64,000 nucleotides of DNA from Lamellibrachia columna (Eukaryota; Annelida; Polychaeta; Sabellida; Siboglinidae). The DNA is taken from positions 5,978,970 through 6,042,969 of the forward strand of contig OY759269.1 in assembly GCA_963662155.1 (NCBI GenBank), written 5' to 3'. Shown here piece by piece: positions 22,960 to 56,500 of the stretch (positions within the stretch are counted from its first letter, which is position 1; each line of letters opens with the position of its first letter). The notes beneath the pieces were generated by a model. That model was not told where the DNA came from. It searched no databases and was given only the letters and a program-made list of their open reading frames with translations. The position numbers and the translations under genes were made by a program.

Positions 22960-23427
22960 GTCTGACAGCCATATTACTGTCCATTTGATTATACCACCTC
23001 CTATACCGTGGGCCTTTCGTGTAGGTAACAACCTTTGTTGTGGTTCTATATCGAACACTTTCTCGAAATCTAAGAAGATAATATCAAGTGGTGACCTCCA
23101 GGCATGGGTCGGTTAACTTGAAAAGTTAATTAATTAAACTATAATTAACTCAGAAATTCTCCAATTAAAAAAAATAAACCTCACACATGTCTCAGGTCAA
23201 TTAAATTAACCTCCCAAATTCTTCAATTAAATTAAATTAACAATACATTTTTATTCAATTACCAATTAAATCATACGTTGGTAGAAATGGTTACATATGT
23301 CATTTAAGACAGTTCTACAATCACAAGATTTGTACCAGGAATGTGTGACTTTGTTTGAAAAAGATTTGCTTATACAATGTACATGCCACGACATTTATTC
23401 ATGGGACATCTGATCACATTTTAAAAG

Positions 23428-23462
<35 letters not shown>

Positions 23463-24620
23463 AAAAGAAAAACAATTATGAAAAGTTGTAGCTGAAGATT
23501 CGCAGGTGTCGGGTTTCCTCCTATAGTCAACCACCAAATTAACAAAACCGGGCAACTACATATATATTTTCTATGGACCAAGTTATTATTTATGATGTGT
23601 GTTATACTAAAACATTTGGTTTCCCTTTAGACAGTAGCATGTTTATGCATCCATAGAACTGGCATGCTTTTGTTTTAAGTTGGCACTGTAAAAATATCCC
23701 AAACTGAAGCTATATTACCTTTCTCTACATCTCACCATTAACGGTTATAATTATGTACACACGAACAAAATGTAGATGAATTTGTCTAATGACCCCATAG
23801 GTCCAGTTGGGAGCAAGTTGCCAGCCCCAAATGTTTACTTTAAACATAAATTAGCCTCAATGCATCACCCTACCAGAGGACATTCTGTTGTCTAGATCTT
23901 CCCTCCTATTCACACATGCCTGAACCTCATCTCTCTTTGGCTAGTAACTGCATGCCTTCTGGAAACGCCAGGAAAACATGGTTGTGAATTATCCAGTAAT
24001 ACCAAATGCTAAATGAACACTTAATTGACAGTTAACTTGGACTTTATCAATTAAATTAAATTAACCCCTTTGTGTAAAGTTAATTAATTAAATTAAATTA
24101 GCCTTTACGGAAAAGTTAATTAATTAAATTAAAGTAATTGAGCTATTTCAACTACAAATTAACAGTTGAAATAAACCCATGCCTGGTAACCTCTCATCTA
24201 TTCACTTGATTTCGTCTAAAAAAACAATAGATCGGACAGACATGACTTAGCTTTTAGGAACCAATGTTGAAGTAGCTTTATTAATTAATGCTAAACAGTG
24301 ACATCTATCATATGGTTTACTAATTTTCATGCTATTGATGGTAACTTCACTGATCTGATTTGCCATCCTCAAATTTTGCAACATTCGCTGGTAGTGAACA
24401 TCTAGCGTTCGTGGTACACACTCAGCTGAAATACTCATTTCCGTCCTGTGTCATTAGAATTTGATATTACGGGTCCAGCATTGTTTTCCAGTGATACAGT
24501 TATATTTACTCGTCACATAAGCATCCCAATATTAGCCAATAATTTATTTCTGATTTCTGTGGTAGCTATGTTAAGTGCCTCGTTGTAGTTTTTTATTTTA
24601 CGTTTCCAGTATGTTTACAT
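22960..24620 (-). mobile_element. LINE-B-like fragment, interrupted by a hAT-like element
   Basis: At 22960-23098 the minus-strand RT segment (CGTGGGCC...CTCGAAATCTAAGAAGATAA) stops, and it continues at 24186-24620 (TTCACTTGATTTCGTC, GACATGACTTAGCTTTTAGG, and the segment before the RT near 24500). Removing 23099-24185 and one target copy rejoins the LINE sequence. Confidence 0.75.
23099..24185. mobile_element. Non-autonomous hAT-like element, AT-rich ends
   Basis: 1087 bp with inverted ends CAGGCATGGGT / ACCCATGCCTG and an 8-bp target duplication (GTGACCTC at 23091-23098, GTAACCTC at 24186-24193; 7 of 8). Just inside both ends are many TTAATTAATTAAATTAA words. The core (about 23790-23960: GACCCCATAGGTCCAGTTGG, CCAGCCCCAAATGTTTACTT, GTCTAGATCTTCCCTCC) is shared with the elements at 45764 and 54229. 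A (TA)n tract lies at 23429-23458. No transposase is encoded. Confidence 0.87.
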
Positions 24621-25139
24621 AGCCTCCACCTAACGTGAATTCTCTGTGTAGTAACTGCAGTCCTGGATTTTGGTAGTTATTTCGCTACTAAGCTAAACTT
24701 GGAACCGAATGCATGTTTCGATTACTTGGTTCGATTGGGGATATCGTCAAGAGCACTGTTCCATAATCCTCGGCCAATCAGACATCACAAGTATGCGAGC
24801 TTCGCATGGGATCAATGCACCCATAAAACACAAGTGACATCGAGAAGGCACAACGTCGAACAGGAATACTTGTGAAGAATGAAAACAACCGGGGGAGCAG
24901 TGTCACTGAGATGTTGAAGGAACTGGGGTTGATTGGAAGTCCCTGGAGCGCTGGAGAGAGATCAGAGAGCAATTGTCAGCAAATGAAATCGTAAAATTTA
25001 TAGGGCGCCTTTCCAACTGTCGTTGCTCATGGCGCTGTTCGCAATGTCTTAAAATACAGGCGAGTCTTAAAAGATGTTTCAAAAACAACATATGTTGTTA
25101 GTGTCGATGTCAACTGGCGGGGCAGCGAGTTCCATAGTG
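24621..25139. other. Stretch without recognisable gene
   Basis: No coding exon or repeat was recognised; the minus frames here are short and have no family resemblance. Confidence 0.4.
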
Positions 25140-25900
25140 TCGTTTAAAACAGCTTGAGCTCATCCACTCCCAGATTCTGCTAAACAATATATACCGCGAC
25201 ACCGCGGCGATGTCCACCTGGGGAGCTTCATTGAAATATAAATTCGGGCATCATCTGCATAAAAGTGGGACATCAAGTAGCTCCTGCGTATGGTTTTGGC
25301 AAATGGTGCTGCATAGATGGAGGGCAGTCGAGAGCAGATATCGGAACCGTGGGAACCCCATATGCAAGAGGACGAACAGGTGATGTAGCGCCTTGAATGT
25401 GGACGGATTTAACCCCGTCACTCAGGTATGACGTAACCCACGTCAGTGCATGTTGGACCGCACCTACACCGCGTAAGAGACAACACCTTTGTGGTCGACG
25501 CTGTCAAGTGCAACCGACAAATCAAGAAACACCATGATGACAACGTTCTGAGTAATTACGAGCAGAATATCCTTCAACACACACAGACCAGGGCCGGCTC
25601 AACAATCTGATTGGCCTTGTAAGCGAACTAGTGGGGCTCGCTGAGATTGTGATCTGACATGTGAGCCAACAGCCTCGCAGCACCAGCAACACGTACTATT
25701 GCATTGGATAAGTAAGGCAGATTCGACATGGGTGTGCAACTGTTCGGGACAGCTTAATCGAGGCTCTTTTTCTTGAGTACTGACCTGACGTGTTCTCCCT
25801 TTAGATGAGTCGACACTACCCGAGTTCTCAGAGACAGGTGCTTCACGTGCTAGTTTAAGTCAATCAGTCTGCATGCTCTCATTTAATAATAAAAATACGT
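25140..25900 (-). mobile_element. LINE-C fragment (RT), copy 1
   Basis: The minus strand gives broken RT pieces: LDSVDHKGV, LTWVTSYLSDGV, VHIQGATSPVRPLAYGVP and PPSMQHHLP. The same pieces occur on + at 38640-38900, so the two are copies of one LINE family (jockey/CR1 superfamily). Many stops; inactive. Confidence 0.75.
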
Positions 25901-25949
25901 CTTGCATCATTTAGAATTCAAATGTGTTTTTCAACTTCACTTTATATAT

Positions 25950-26697
25950 TCTTTGGCATCCCCATTTGCCCCCCCGGCCTCCTTTTCAGACACCCTAGAT
26001 ACACCACTGTACATAGCGTACACGAACATTGCTTTATATGGTTGCTATGTTGTTTTGTTGAGTAGACCTGATGTCGAGTGACTCCGTCAGGGAAAAACGC
26101 GACATGTGTCTCGTCCGGAGCGTAGGCGATATCATCCACTCATTCGAGGTTGCGTCGAGGGAACTGGAGAATGAAGGTTCCTAGTTCTTCCTACACAAAG
26201 GCTTCCATGAATGCACAGTGATGCGAGTCGGCACTTTTATCAGAGCATATGGGACATGGGACTTACTTCTGACTTGTCAGCCAAAGACTTGAGAGTTTAG
26301 AATTCAATCCGAGACTTGAGTTTTGAGCAAGGACTTAAAGTAGTGCGCGCGTACGTGCGTGTGTGCGTCACAGTAGTATGAGCGCCACTGCGTTTAACTA
26401 TGAGTGACACTGACACGTAGTCTCAGCGTTGAGGCGTATGCATGATTGCAGCACTTTGTATTGGTGTGGACAAACACTTTGATTTGACTTGGACTTGCTT
26501 CCTGATGACTTGGGACTTGACTCCTTGAGATAAAAAAATATTACTTGAATGCTGATGCTTTGTACTTGTGCTAAAACAAAAGACACTTTCCACGAACTGT
26601 GTACGACAAACTATTTATTTTTTAGCCTTGGCAGCTGCTGCTAATTCCAGCGTTCACCCTCCCTGATGCGACAAGATGACGACATGTACGAAGCCAA
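25950..26697 (+). pseudogene. Inverted pseudogene copy of exons 6-7 of the Ser/Asp-rich gene
   Basis: 26066-26176 is a 111-bp copy of exon 6 (36884-36994, minus) with its acceptor TTGAGTAG kept and the donor changed to GTTCCT. 26626 to about 26697 copies exon 7 (30992-31063) but has TGA in place of an Arg codon. The intron between them is 449 bp against 5.8 kb in the parent, and it holds one unit each of the 55-bp and 23-bp sequences that form long arrays in the parent. The left end includes part of the MITE seen at 37050-37250, so that MITE is older than the duplication. Confidence 0.85.
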
Positions 26698-27590
26698 TGA
26701 CAATTATTAAATGTAGCGCAACAACTCTATGTATGTATTTAATAAGCAATGTATTCCTTGTAGAGTGTAAATATGTCAAATTAAGATTTGTACAATGTAG
26801 GACAATAATTATATTTGCAACTGTTATAAAGCAACATCACCAATATTACACAGCGTTAACAATATTTCAGTCCTCCAATATGTTTCAAAGATTAACATTT
26901 GGGACCGTGATGAACAAAATAAACACCATGCGACAGTCCTGCGTCATTTGTATCACAGAGTGTCGAACAGAACGTACCTGATTTGTATGACATTTGTATG
27001 ACATTTGTATGACATTTGTATGACAGAGTGTCGAACAGAACGTACCTGTTTTACTAGAGGCTACCCGGAATAACCCGTAGTGCCTCCGGTGCATAATATA
27101 ACTCTAACATCAAATCATGGTTAATTTTTGACAGAAGCACAACACGTTAAATTTCGCGAATATTTTGCCGTTCGATGAAACAATAGCGTATCTACGCCAA
27201 CGCATGGTCAATCGCGTTCGAAGTTATTCAAACGTCTGATCAGCCGAATTTTGCGTTTCGGGGCTAGCGTTGTGTGTTCTGTTCAATATCAGTAAGCGTT
27301 ATTGTTGGTACGTTGCATTCTTTGCTGAAACTAATTCCTCCTGACTCTCTAATTTGAAGTACAAGTTGCACTTCCGTCGAAAATCGATCCCGCGATTTAT
27401 ATACGTGCGCCATCTAGCGATCAAAAACATGACATTCCGGGTAAAGACTATTTAGAAGTACGCTGACGCTGTTAATTTGATGTTGCTCATAAATTACAAA
27501 GCACTGCATAACTGATGCCCTGACAATGTGAATATATCTGATAGAAGTCCCTGCTGTGTTGTCAGCAGAAGCCGGACATCCAGTCGAGTA

Positions 27591-49104
<21,514 letters not shown>

Positions 49105-50014
49105 CTTGTTCCGATTTTGAAGACACGAGAGGCGTGGCAGGCACCGGCTGCGTCTATTCCGACCCGCCGCGCACGCGTACTGCAGGATGCTGCACAAGTC
49201 AATGGAGGGGTGACAGGTTTAAATGCATTGAATGTTCATGTCGAGTAGTAACTACGTCCGCCATTTACATTTTATAATGCGATTGTCCCGTTCTTGTACT
49301 CGAGTGGTTTGTGTTAAAAGATGTTTTTTCATTGTCAATGGTAGGTTTATTCTTAGAAAGTGGTATGTTTACCCCCGGCTTTTCATCTAGCAATAGAGTC
49401 GAGGGGTAAACCGGGGATCGGCTTTGCGAGAACGCGTCGGCAGGTTACGTTACGCAATGCGCAGCGTGGACATGAATGACACGAATGGACCCATTGTTGG
49501 TTTTGATCAATAAAGCGTAACGAAATCATAGAACACGTCAGTTTGAGAAAGACGCATACGAGCATGCACGAACGCGAGCACGTGCAAACTTGCATGCGTA
49601 CGTGTGCGTACGTGTCCGTGCGTTCGTGTGCGACCTCTTCGCTTCCGCTGTGGCATAAGATACCAACAAATTAATTCCAGGTCTTCCTAAACAGCTTCAG
49701 TTCTTATTCCGTGTAGTTCTTCTCCAAGTTCCCAGTGGTCTGCCTCTTCTCCCTTTTCCAGGTGGTGTCCACGAAGAAATGTTAGCCACAAACGTTCCCC
49801 GTTAGACTACCTTGAGTTCTGCCACAGAAAATACATTTGGGAGTAGGGAGCGACGGTTACATTGAGTTCAAGGGGAGGTGAACAGTGGTGGACAGCAGTG
49901 GCGTCGCATGGTGGGACAGTAACGAGCCAAATCTTAGGTAAAACAAAAGATAATACGTTAGACGGCAGCACGGTGTGCCTTGTGTTTACTGCGACTGAGT
50001 GTGCCCGATGAGGA
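49105..50014. promoter_or_regulatory. Head-to-head intergenic region, probable shared promoter
   Basis: 910 bp separate the start codons of the minus Ser/Asp-rich gene and the plus FBXW8 gene, leaving little room for two separate promoters. CpG words cluster near 49140-49185 (GACCCGCCGCGCACGCGTAC) and at 49550-49640 (ACGCGAGCACGTGC, CGTACGTGT). No clear TATA box was picked out. Confidence 0.4.
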
Positions 50015-50599
50015 ATGATTGAACCAAAGGAATTAGTAGAATTCCGAAAACAATGGAAGCAGGAATTAACAGCACCAGACTTACGGGATACTGTGTCAGA
50101 TTCAAAGTCAAGAACGTCTGTGTTTCAAGGCGTCAGAGACAACATTAGTGTTGTTGACAAGAATCATTCCGTTGACAAACGGAACTCTGAGTCTGACTGT
50201 GTCTGTGACTCTCAATCTGATCATTATTCGGATGAATCTCCCTCCATATCCCAAATCGGAAAGCCCGATACCAGCAAAGGTGATAGGCGAAGTGTGTTAA
50301 AGAGGTCGTGGGACTGCGTGGCTGATATCCGAGAACAGACAAACGTACTGCAGCCTTTTCTTATCGCTGAAAATTTGCTAAAAGGCGAAAGCGGACGGGA
50401 CAGTTTGGTTGGCGCTAGAGGGACTGTTAATCGCCTGTCAAGAAATTCAACAGTACCCTCTTCCGGCGCTGTAGGGGCATCGCAGGCTAGAGGGGTGAAA
50501 TCGAAGGCGGATTTTACCAGCGATGAACGCTCCGCTAAAAGACGAAAGACAGACGCGCCTGAAAAGTCGACGTTTCTTGATTTGTTTATAAATGATTTG
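50015..50599 (+). CDS. FBXW8: FBXW8-like, exon 1
   Basis: 195 codons from ATG ([18 protein letters not shown]) to FLDLFINDL, then the donor GTAAGC. The long Ser/Asp-rich middle is likely disordered; [12 protein letters not shown] may be a nuclear signal. The last residues match the helix just before the family's F-box. Confidence 0.88.
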
Positions 50600-53500
50600 G
50601 TAAGCTTATTGAGCGATAATATGGGAGCTTCCCGCATTTTGGGGGACAAACGGGGCGACATACAATGCAGATCTAGTTCCCAGTGTTCAGCCAGGCGGAC
50701 CAACCATGTAGTTATCAAATAGCTTTGAATATCTGCTCATTTAACAAGGGAACAATAACAAGTTGGAAGCCGTTGAGGCTTGTGGTCTCGATTTACGAGT
50801 AATTGTCTTAATGTGGCTGGTGCCTTGCCCTTGGATTGGTGGTGGTCTTGGTGGTCTTGCGGTTAGAGCACCTCCCTGTCAATCGAGGGGACTGAGTAAT
50901 TATCCAACTCCTGTCATTTCGAAACTTCTTTTTCAATTTCTTTCACTGCTAGTGGTTTTCGGAAGAGACAGTACAAGCCGTTGATCCCTTCTATCTGGTG
51001 TCTGTGCCAGGGGAAGTGTCGTGAAAGATCACACATAGGTAAATGGAAAAAAACTGTCGTTGACTTAGTGCACCTCTGGTGATCTCCAACTCTAAGCTCA
51101 GTACTACCTCCCAGTTTAGCTTTGATCAGCTGCTTATGGAGTATCGCATCAAGCAAGCCATAACATAAATTAAAACTAGCTTGTAGGCTGTAGATATATC
51201 AGTATATTTTATGTCATTAGTTCACACAATGACAAGAATGAATGACAATGAGGAATAGCAGTGATAAAAAAAAATTATTAACTTCATAGAAAAAACAATT
51301 TCCATAGTCTAAGCTCAATTGGGAGTAATAAATAACTGAAATGAGAACAACATGGCTATCCCGGTCTGCCTTTTCAAACATTTTCTGGGTCTGCCTTTTT
51401 TATGTTGATCCCCACAGTTTGTCTTATCAAATAAACTTAACAACAACCACTGTTTTCTTTTTCTAACTTACTAAGCTAAGCAAATAAGATGTATGTCATA
51501 TTTGCATATTAACTGAGCTTCATATACTTAGCAAAAGCCACCATTTTACTAAGCTAATCAAATAACCATTTGCTGATAACAATTATTGCTGATGTGGTTT
51601 TATTTGTAGAATGAGATCAACGAGATACCTTTCTTTGAGCTGGACGTGCCCAGAGAAGTGGCCATCAGGATATTTCACTTTCTTGACGTTATTGATCTGT
51701 GCAGGTGTTCTCAAGTGAGACATACATTTTATAACTACATTACTTTATATGATCATCAGAGTGTCAAGCAGACCAATTTGTCTACTAAGACCAATTCCAT
51801 ACTTTATATAGATAATATATAATTATATATATATATACATATATATATAATTGTTGAATCTTGTTCAGTCAAATATATTTAAATATTAATTATTGTAATC
51901 AGCTGCATTTACCTTGACACTCAATGTTCCAGATCCTGAAACCAAGGCACATCCCTAGTTGTGTGCCATTGTGCCCATATAATAAGTAAAATTATTTTTT
52001 TATATAATAAAAATATGCAAACTCCTTAGTGTTCCAATCTGGCCCAAGTAACGGTGTGTGGCCTTGCTGTAGGTGAGCAGAGCCTGGAAGAGTCTGGCGG
52101 ATGACGAACTGTTGTGGTGTCACATTAGTCACAAGCTCGGCAATGACACGACCTTGACGGCAACAGAGAGGCATGGCTGGAAACAGTCGGTCAGGGAGCA
52201 TGTCATTAAGGAGAAGTCATTGCAGCAAAACTGGAGGGTTGGTATTGCGGTTATGTATAGATAGATGACTGGTGCCAGCTCCTCTCTCAAGGTCGACTAT
52301 CTCGGATTGCCACTCCTGTCTGTGGTGTGCTGAGATGGAGTAACTGTACTCAATAATCAGAAATATACTCGAATACATTGCTACGGTAATCATAATCATG
52401 ATTACAATTTTCTTATGCAAATTTATGTTGCCCTTGTCCCAACTACATTGCAAGCAGGCTTTTCTCTTCATTTTGTATATACTATATATGTACATTGACT
52501 GTATTTGAATATTGTGTTGTGATTTTGTCTTGAATATCATTGGTAACTTGGATGTTTAATTTATTTTGTTATGTCAATTAGACTCTTAACTGTAATCTTG
52601 ATTGTAATTATGATTACATGTACAAGCAACTGTAATCAATTACACTCAGTTTCGAAGTAATCATACTCATAATAGTTTACAGTAATTGTAATTGATTACA
52701 TTTGTGGTGTAATCGGTAAGTCTCTGGTGCTATGTTATTATTGTTGTGTTGTAATTGTAGAACCGTGTCGGCGATGTCGAGGAGCTGCAGCACGTCATTG
52801 GTGGTGTGCTGTGTGCGGCGAGCTCTCACAAACACCTCATCGCTGCCGGGTCAGTCTTTACAAAAACATTTCTTTTAGATTCATTCATTCGATCATCTCC
52901 AATCGGTAGAACTGAAAAAACTCTCCAATCATGGACGATTCTGCCGTGACTCACGTGGCACAGTGGTCGAGAGATGTAGACCACACTTACTCCCTGTGTG
53001 GGATCGTTTATTTCCCCTGTCATTGACATCGGCTTTTAGTGTCTCTTCTGAAAGACAAAGGTAAAGTGGACTGAACAAAGTTGCCTAAGGTAACAGGTGT
53101 ATACGAACTCTGGTCCTCTCAATTGACAGGCCAACCCTGAGTGGCTCACACCTGAAAGCAATGTGACAAAAATCCATAAGATCTGCACAAAATCCTTACA
53201 AATTTATCTCGTCAATATGACGCAGTACATCGACAAGATATATACTTTACATGTCAATGGTTGACTGTTGACTTTAGAGAAAACAACACAAATTTCAACT
53301 CATCTCATTTATTCACCAAACGGCAACACAACTGATGATGCTCCAACAATATACGCTTCCTTTTGCAACCTGATACAGCTGAATTAATCAGCAGACAGAT
53401 TCTCCAGCTTATTCTCGTACGTTGCTCCCTTTGACAAACGATGCACCAGGCATAATGCTCCACAAGCTTCAATGGAGCGATTATTCCTTCAAACATTCAC

Positions 53501-56500
53501 CTCCATTCTGCCTGGTAAACACCAGCAAACTGTTTTCACTTTTTCGCTGGTGATGGGCGAACATCCATCTCGTTCGAAATGAAAAACTGGTCTGATTTAA
53601 AATTCACTCCTCTGATTTGCCACATGAATTACCGTTGTACTCTCGCGCTTGCGAGAATTATCACTTGAGCAGTGCGCACTCTGACGTACATTGACACGTG
53701 CTTACAGCAATAATACGCTGATTGTTCGATAATTTTTCGCTATCATTTAACAATTCTTCATAAATTTAGCATATAGAATGGTAAAAAAAGTATTTCTTAA
53801 AGACAAAAATCCGTAAGGAAACACTCTTATGCCCATAAGCCCGTAAAATTATGAAAAATTCGTACAATGTATGGCAAATCCGTAAGGGTTGGCAGGTCTG
53901 CTCTAACCACAAAGCCCCAACTCAGACGCATGCAATTGTATCCTCTTGCGAGATAGTTAACAGAATTGTCTGAGCCCTTTCATGGACGCTTCTGCTGTGG
54001 TTCATGAGAGATGGAGTCCACAGCAGATTACACATTTATCCCCCCAAGTGGGATTTTTACTTCCCCTGACATAGATACCAAGCAGAAGGGACCAACAGCA
54101 TCTCTTTTCGCACCACTTCCGAAAGACACAGGCAAAGTGAATGAAGTTGCCTAAGCTTCAAAACATTAGCAGGTGGATACATGTCATAGTTCTCTCAATT
54201 GACAGTTCACCACTGAAAGTGTAGCCACTAGTGCCCAGCACGGGTGTGTAATTTGAGCCCAGCCCGGTCCAGGCCCACAGACTAGAATTTAGGCCCGTCC
54301 CAGACCAATAATGTTTGTCCCAGGCCCGGCCCAGCCCGCATGTTCCAGGCCCGGCCCATACCTGCAGGCCAAAGACGGTTAAGTAAGGGCAGTTAATTTG
54401 GTATTAATTAATATTTCACTGACACCCAGTGGCATTTCCAGCAGGCCTGCAGTCACTAGCCTGAGACAGATCAGGTTCAGACATGTGTGAATTAGTACAA
54501 GTGTGAATTAATCAGTACTGGGGAAATTGTATACACTAAACAGTAAACACTAGTTGATGCAATTAAAAAATACCATCTACCAACTGGGGTGGGAACTGGG
54601 CAGTGGGCAGTTGCCAGTGGGCAGGTCATTCAGGCAGGCAAAATTTGAAGGGAAGACAATATAATGTCCACTAGTAGGGTCAAAGGGTGATACATTGGTG
54701 GTTTATTCATGGCTTGATTGCCTCTGCAAATATGTCTAAAGTAGACATTTGGGTCTGGCTACGTCCAGCCAAGTGAACATATGGGGTCATTAAATCTATG
54801 CAAAAGGCTACATTCATGCAAAAAATATGCATCTGTAACATCTGTATTCTGTATTACTATGTAGGAGTAATATGTACTGTGTAATGTGTGTGCTGTGTAT
54901 GCGATACTATGCATTGCTATTATATGAAATGTCTCTATTAAAAGAATGCACTTTATTAAAATGATACCATTGGAAGTCCCATTGTTGAAAAGAGGTTAAA
55001 CTACATTCCAATATATAAAGCACTAGTGTCATTCATAATTCCATGCAAGGTCTCAATTTGCAACTATGTAATACTAAAGAAATAATTTTAAACATATTCA
55101 TTAACCGGAAATACAATTTATAATCAGTTTTTATTAATATTAAAATAAAAAATCTGGGTTTTGTATTAATATTTTTATTAGGTTCAGGCCCAGACCGGCC
55201 TGGCCCGCTCACACTAGACCCGGCCCAAGCCCAATGTGTTTAATATTTTTTCAGCCCAGGCCCACAGTATGTAGGCCCAGCCGCCGTGACCCACTCCTCA
55301 TATGATTTCTAGACACTACCATGTGTCAATGTTTTGAACTGTATTGAACCGGTGGAACACCCTCACAGAGTATGTAGTTTCAGCACCCTCATTAAATAAA
55401 TCAAGACTAGACAAATTCTGGTCTGCTTACAGTTTTGAACAAAATGACAACGTCCCACCCATGCGCACAAAGTGTAGTCAAGACCAGCTAAAAGGCTACT
55501 AGCCTAGAAGAGCTGAAGAGGATGTATGAAAACAAGAAACAGTTCAGTAACCAGCTACACTGGGTTTCCAGATACAACAGTTGCCAATTGAGGATCTGGG
55601 ATCGCCAGGAGATGGACACTTGGACATTACAGCCGTCCACTACTGCCCTGGTACTGGATGAGGGTTTGGACGTTGGCATGGTCAGTAACTATGTCACCGC
55701 CATTGGTCTGAATGACCATCACACTGTGTCTGGCTACAATCAAGGTGAGATGGGGAACACTAGATCAGTGAGTAAGGGATGATCCCAAGTTGTTGATGTA
55801 CATAAAATTGGTTTCACAGGGAAGGGGGGTTATCACCTGTTTCATTTAATGATGTAAATTTATGTATTAACATTTTTCTGATCACTGTTCATAAGGGTGC
55901 TGAATTTGAGTGCGTGGAGTTTTGTATAGTTTTGGCTAATGGTGTATGACCGACACAGCATGAAGGGCAACAACATTTTCAAAGTTTCATATAGTGGGGA
56001 AAGTGTCAGAGGCTAAGCGACGTAGGTTTAGAGATTATACCTTAGTTTTGTATTTAAAGCTGCTTCCTCAAATGGTTCAGCCCATCGCGAATCTGGTTTA
56101 CTTACATCCAGACGTGTAGTGTGTGACTAGTTTAAGTAATGTGCGCATTCTGTTCAATAAAAAAATTTATATTTTTGTTCAAATCATCAAAAGAATTGAC
56201 TTTTGTCATTATCTCTGGTGAGGATCAAAATAGTGGATATCCAAAATAATAAACACTGTGTGGATCAATGCTGACCTTGGACGTGCCATTCTCTCAGTGA
56301 TCACATGACAAAGTTACAAAATTTCACCAAGGAAAGAAATCGTGATTTTTAAGCATTTTGATTTTCACTTCAGTTAATGTTTGAACAAGCATTAACTAAT
56401 TTAATAGTTTTTAACATGTTTTAAAAACCCATAGCACTACCCTCTGTGAATAACAAATAGCCAGCTCCTGAATAATAAAAAGAATGAATGAATGTGTAAA

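Noticed and set aside
50145..50718. Minus frames of 65-164 codons over FBXW8 exon 1
   Set aside because: Antisense shadows; the + frame has family support and a matching donor.
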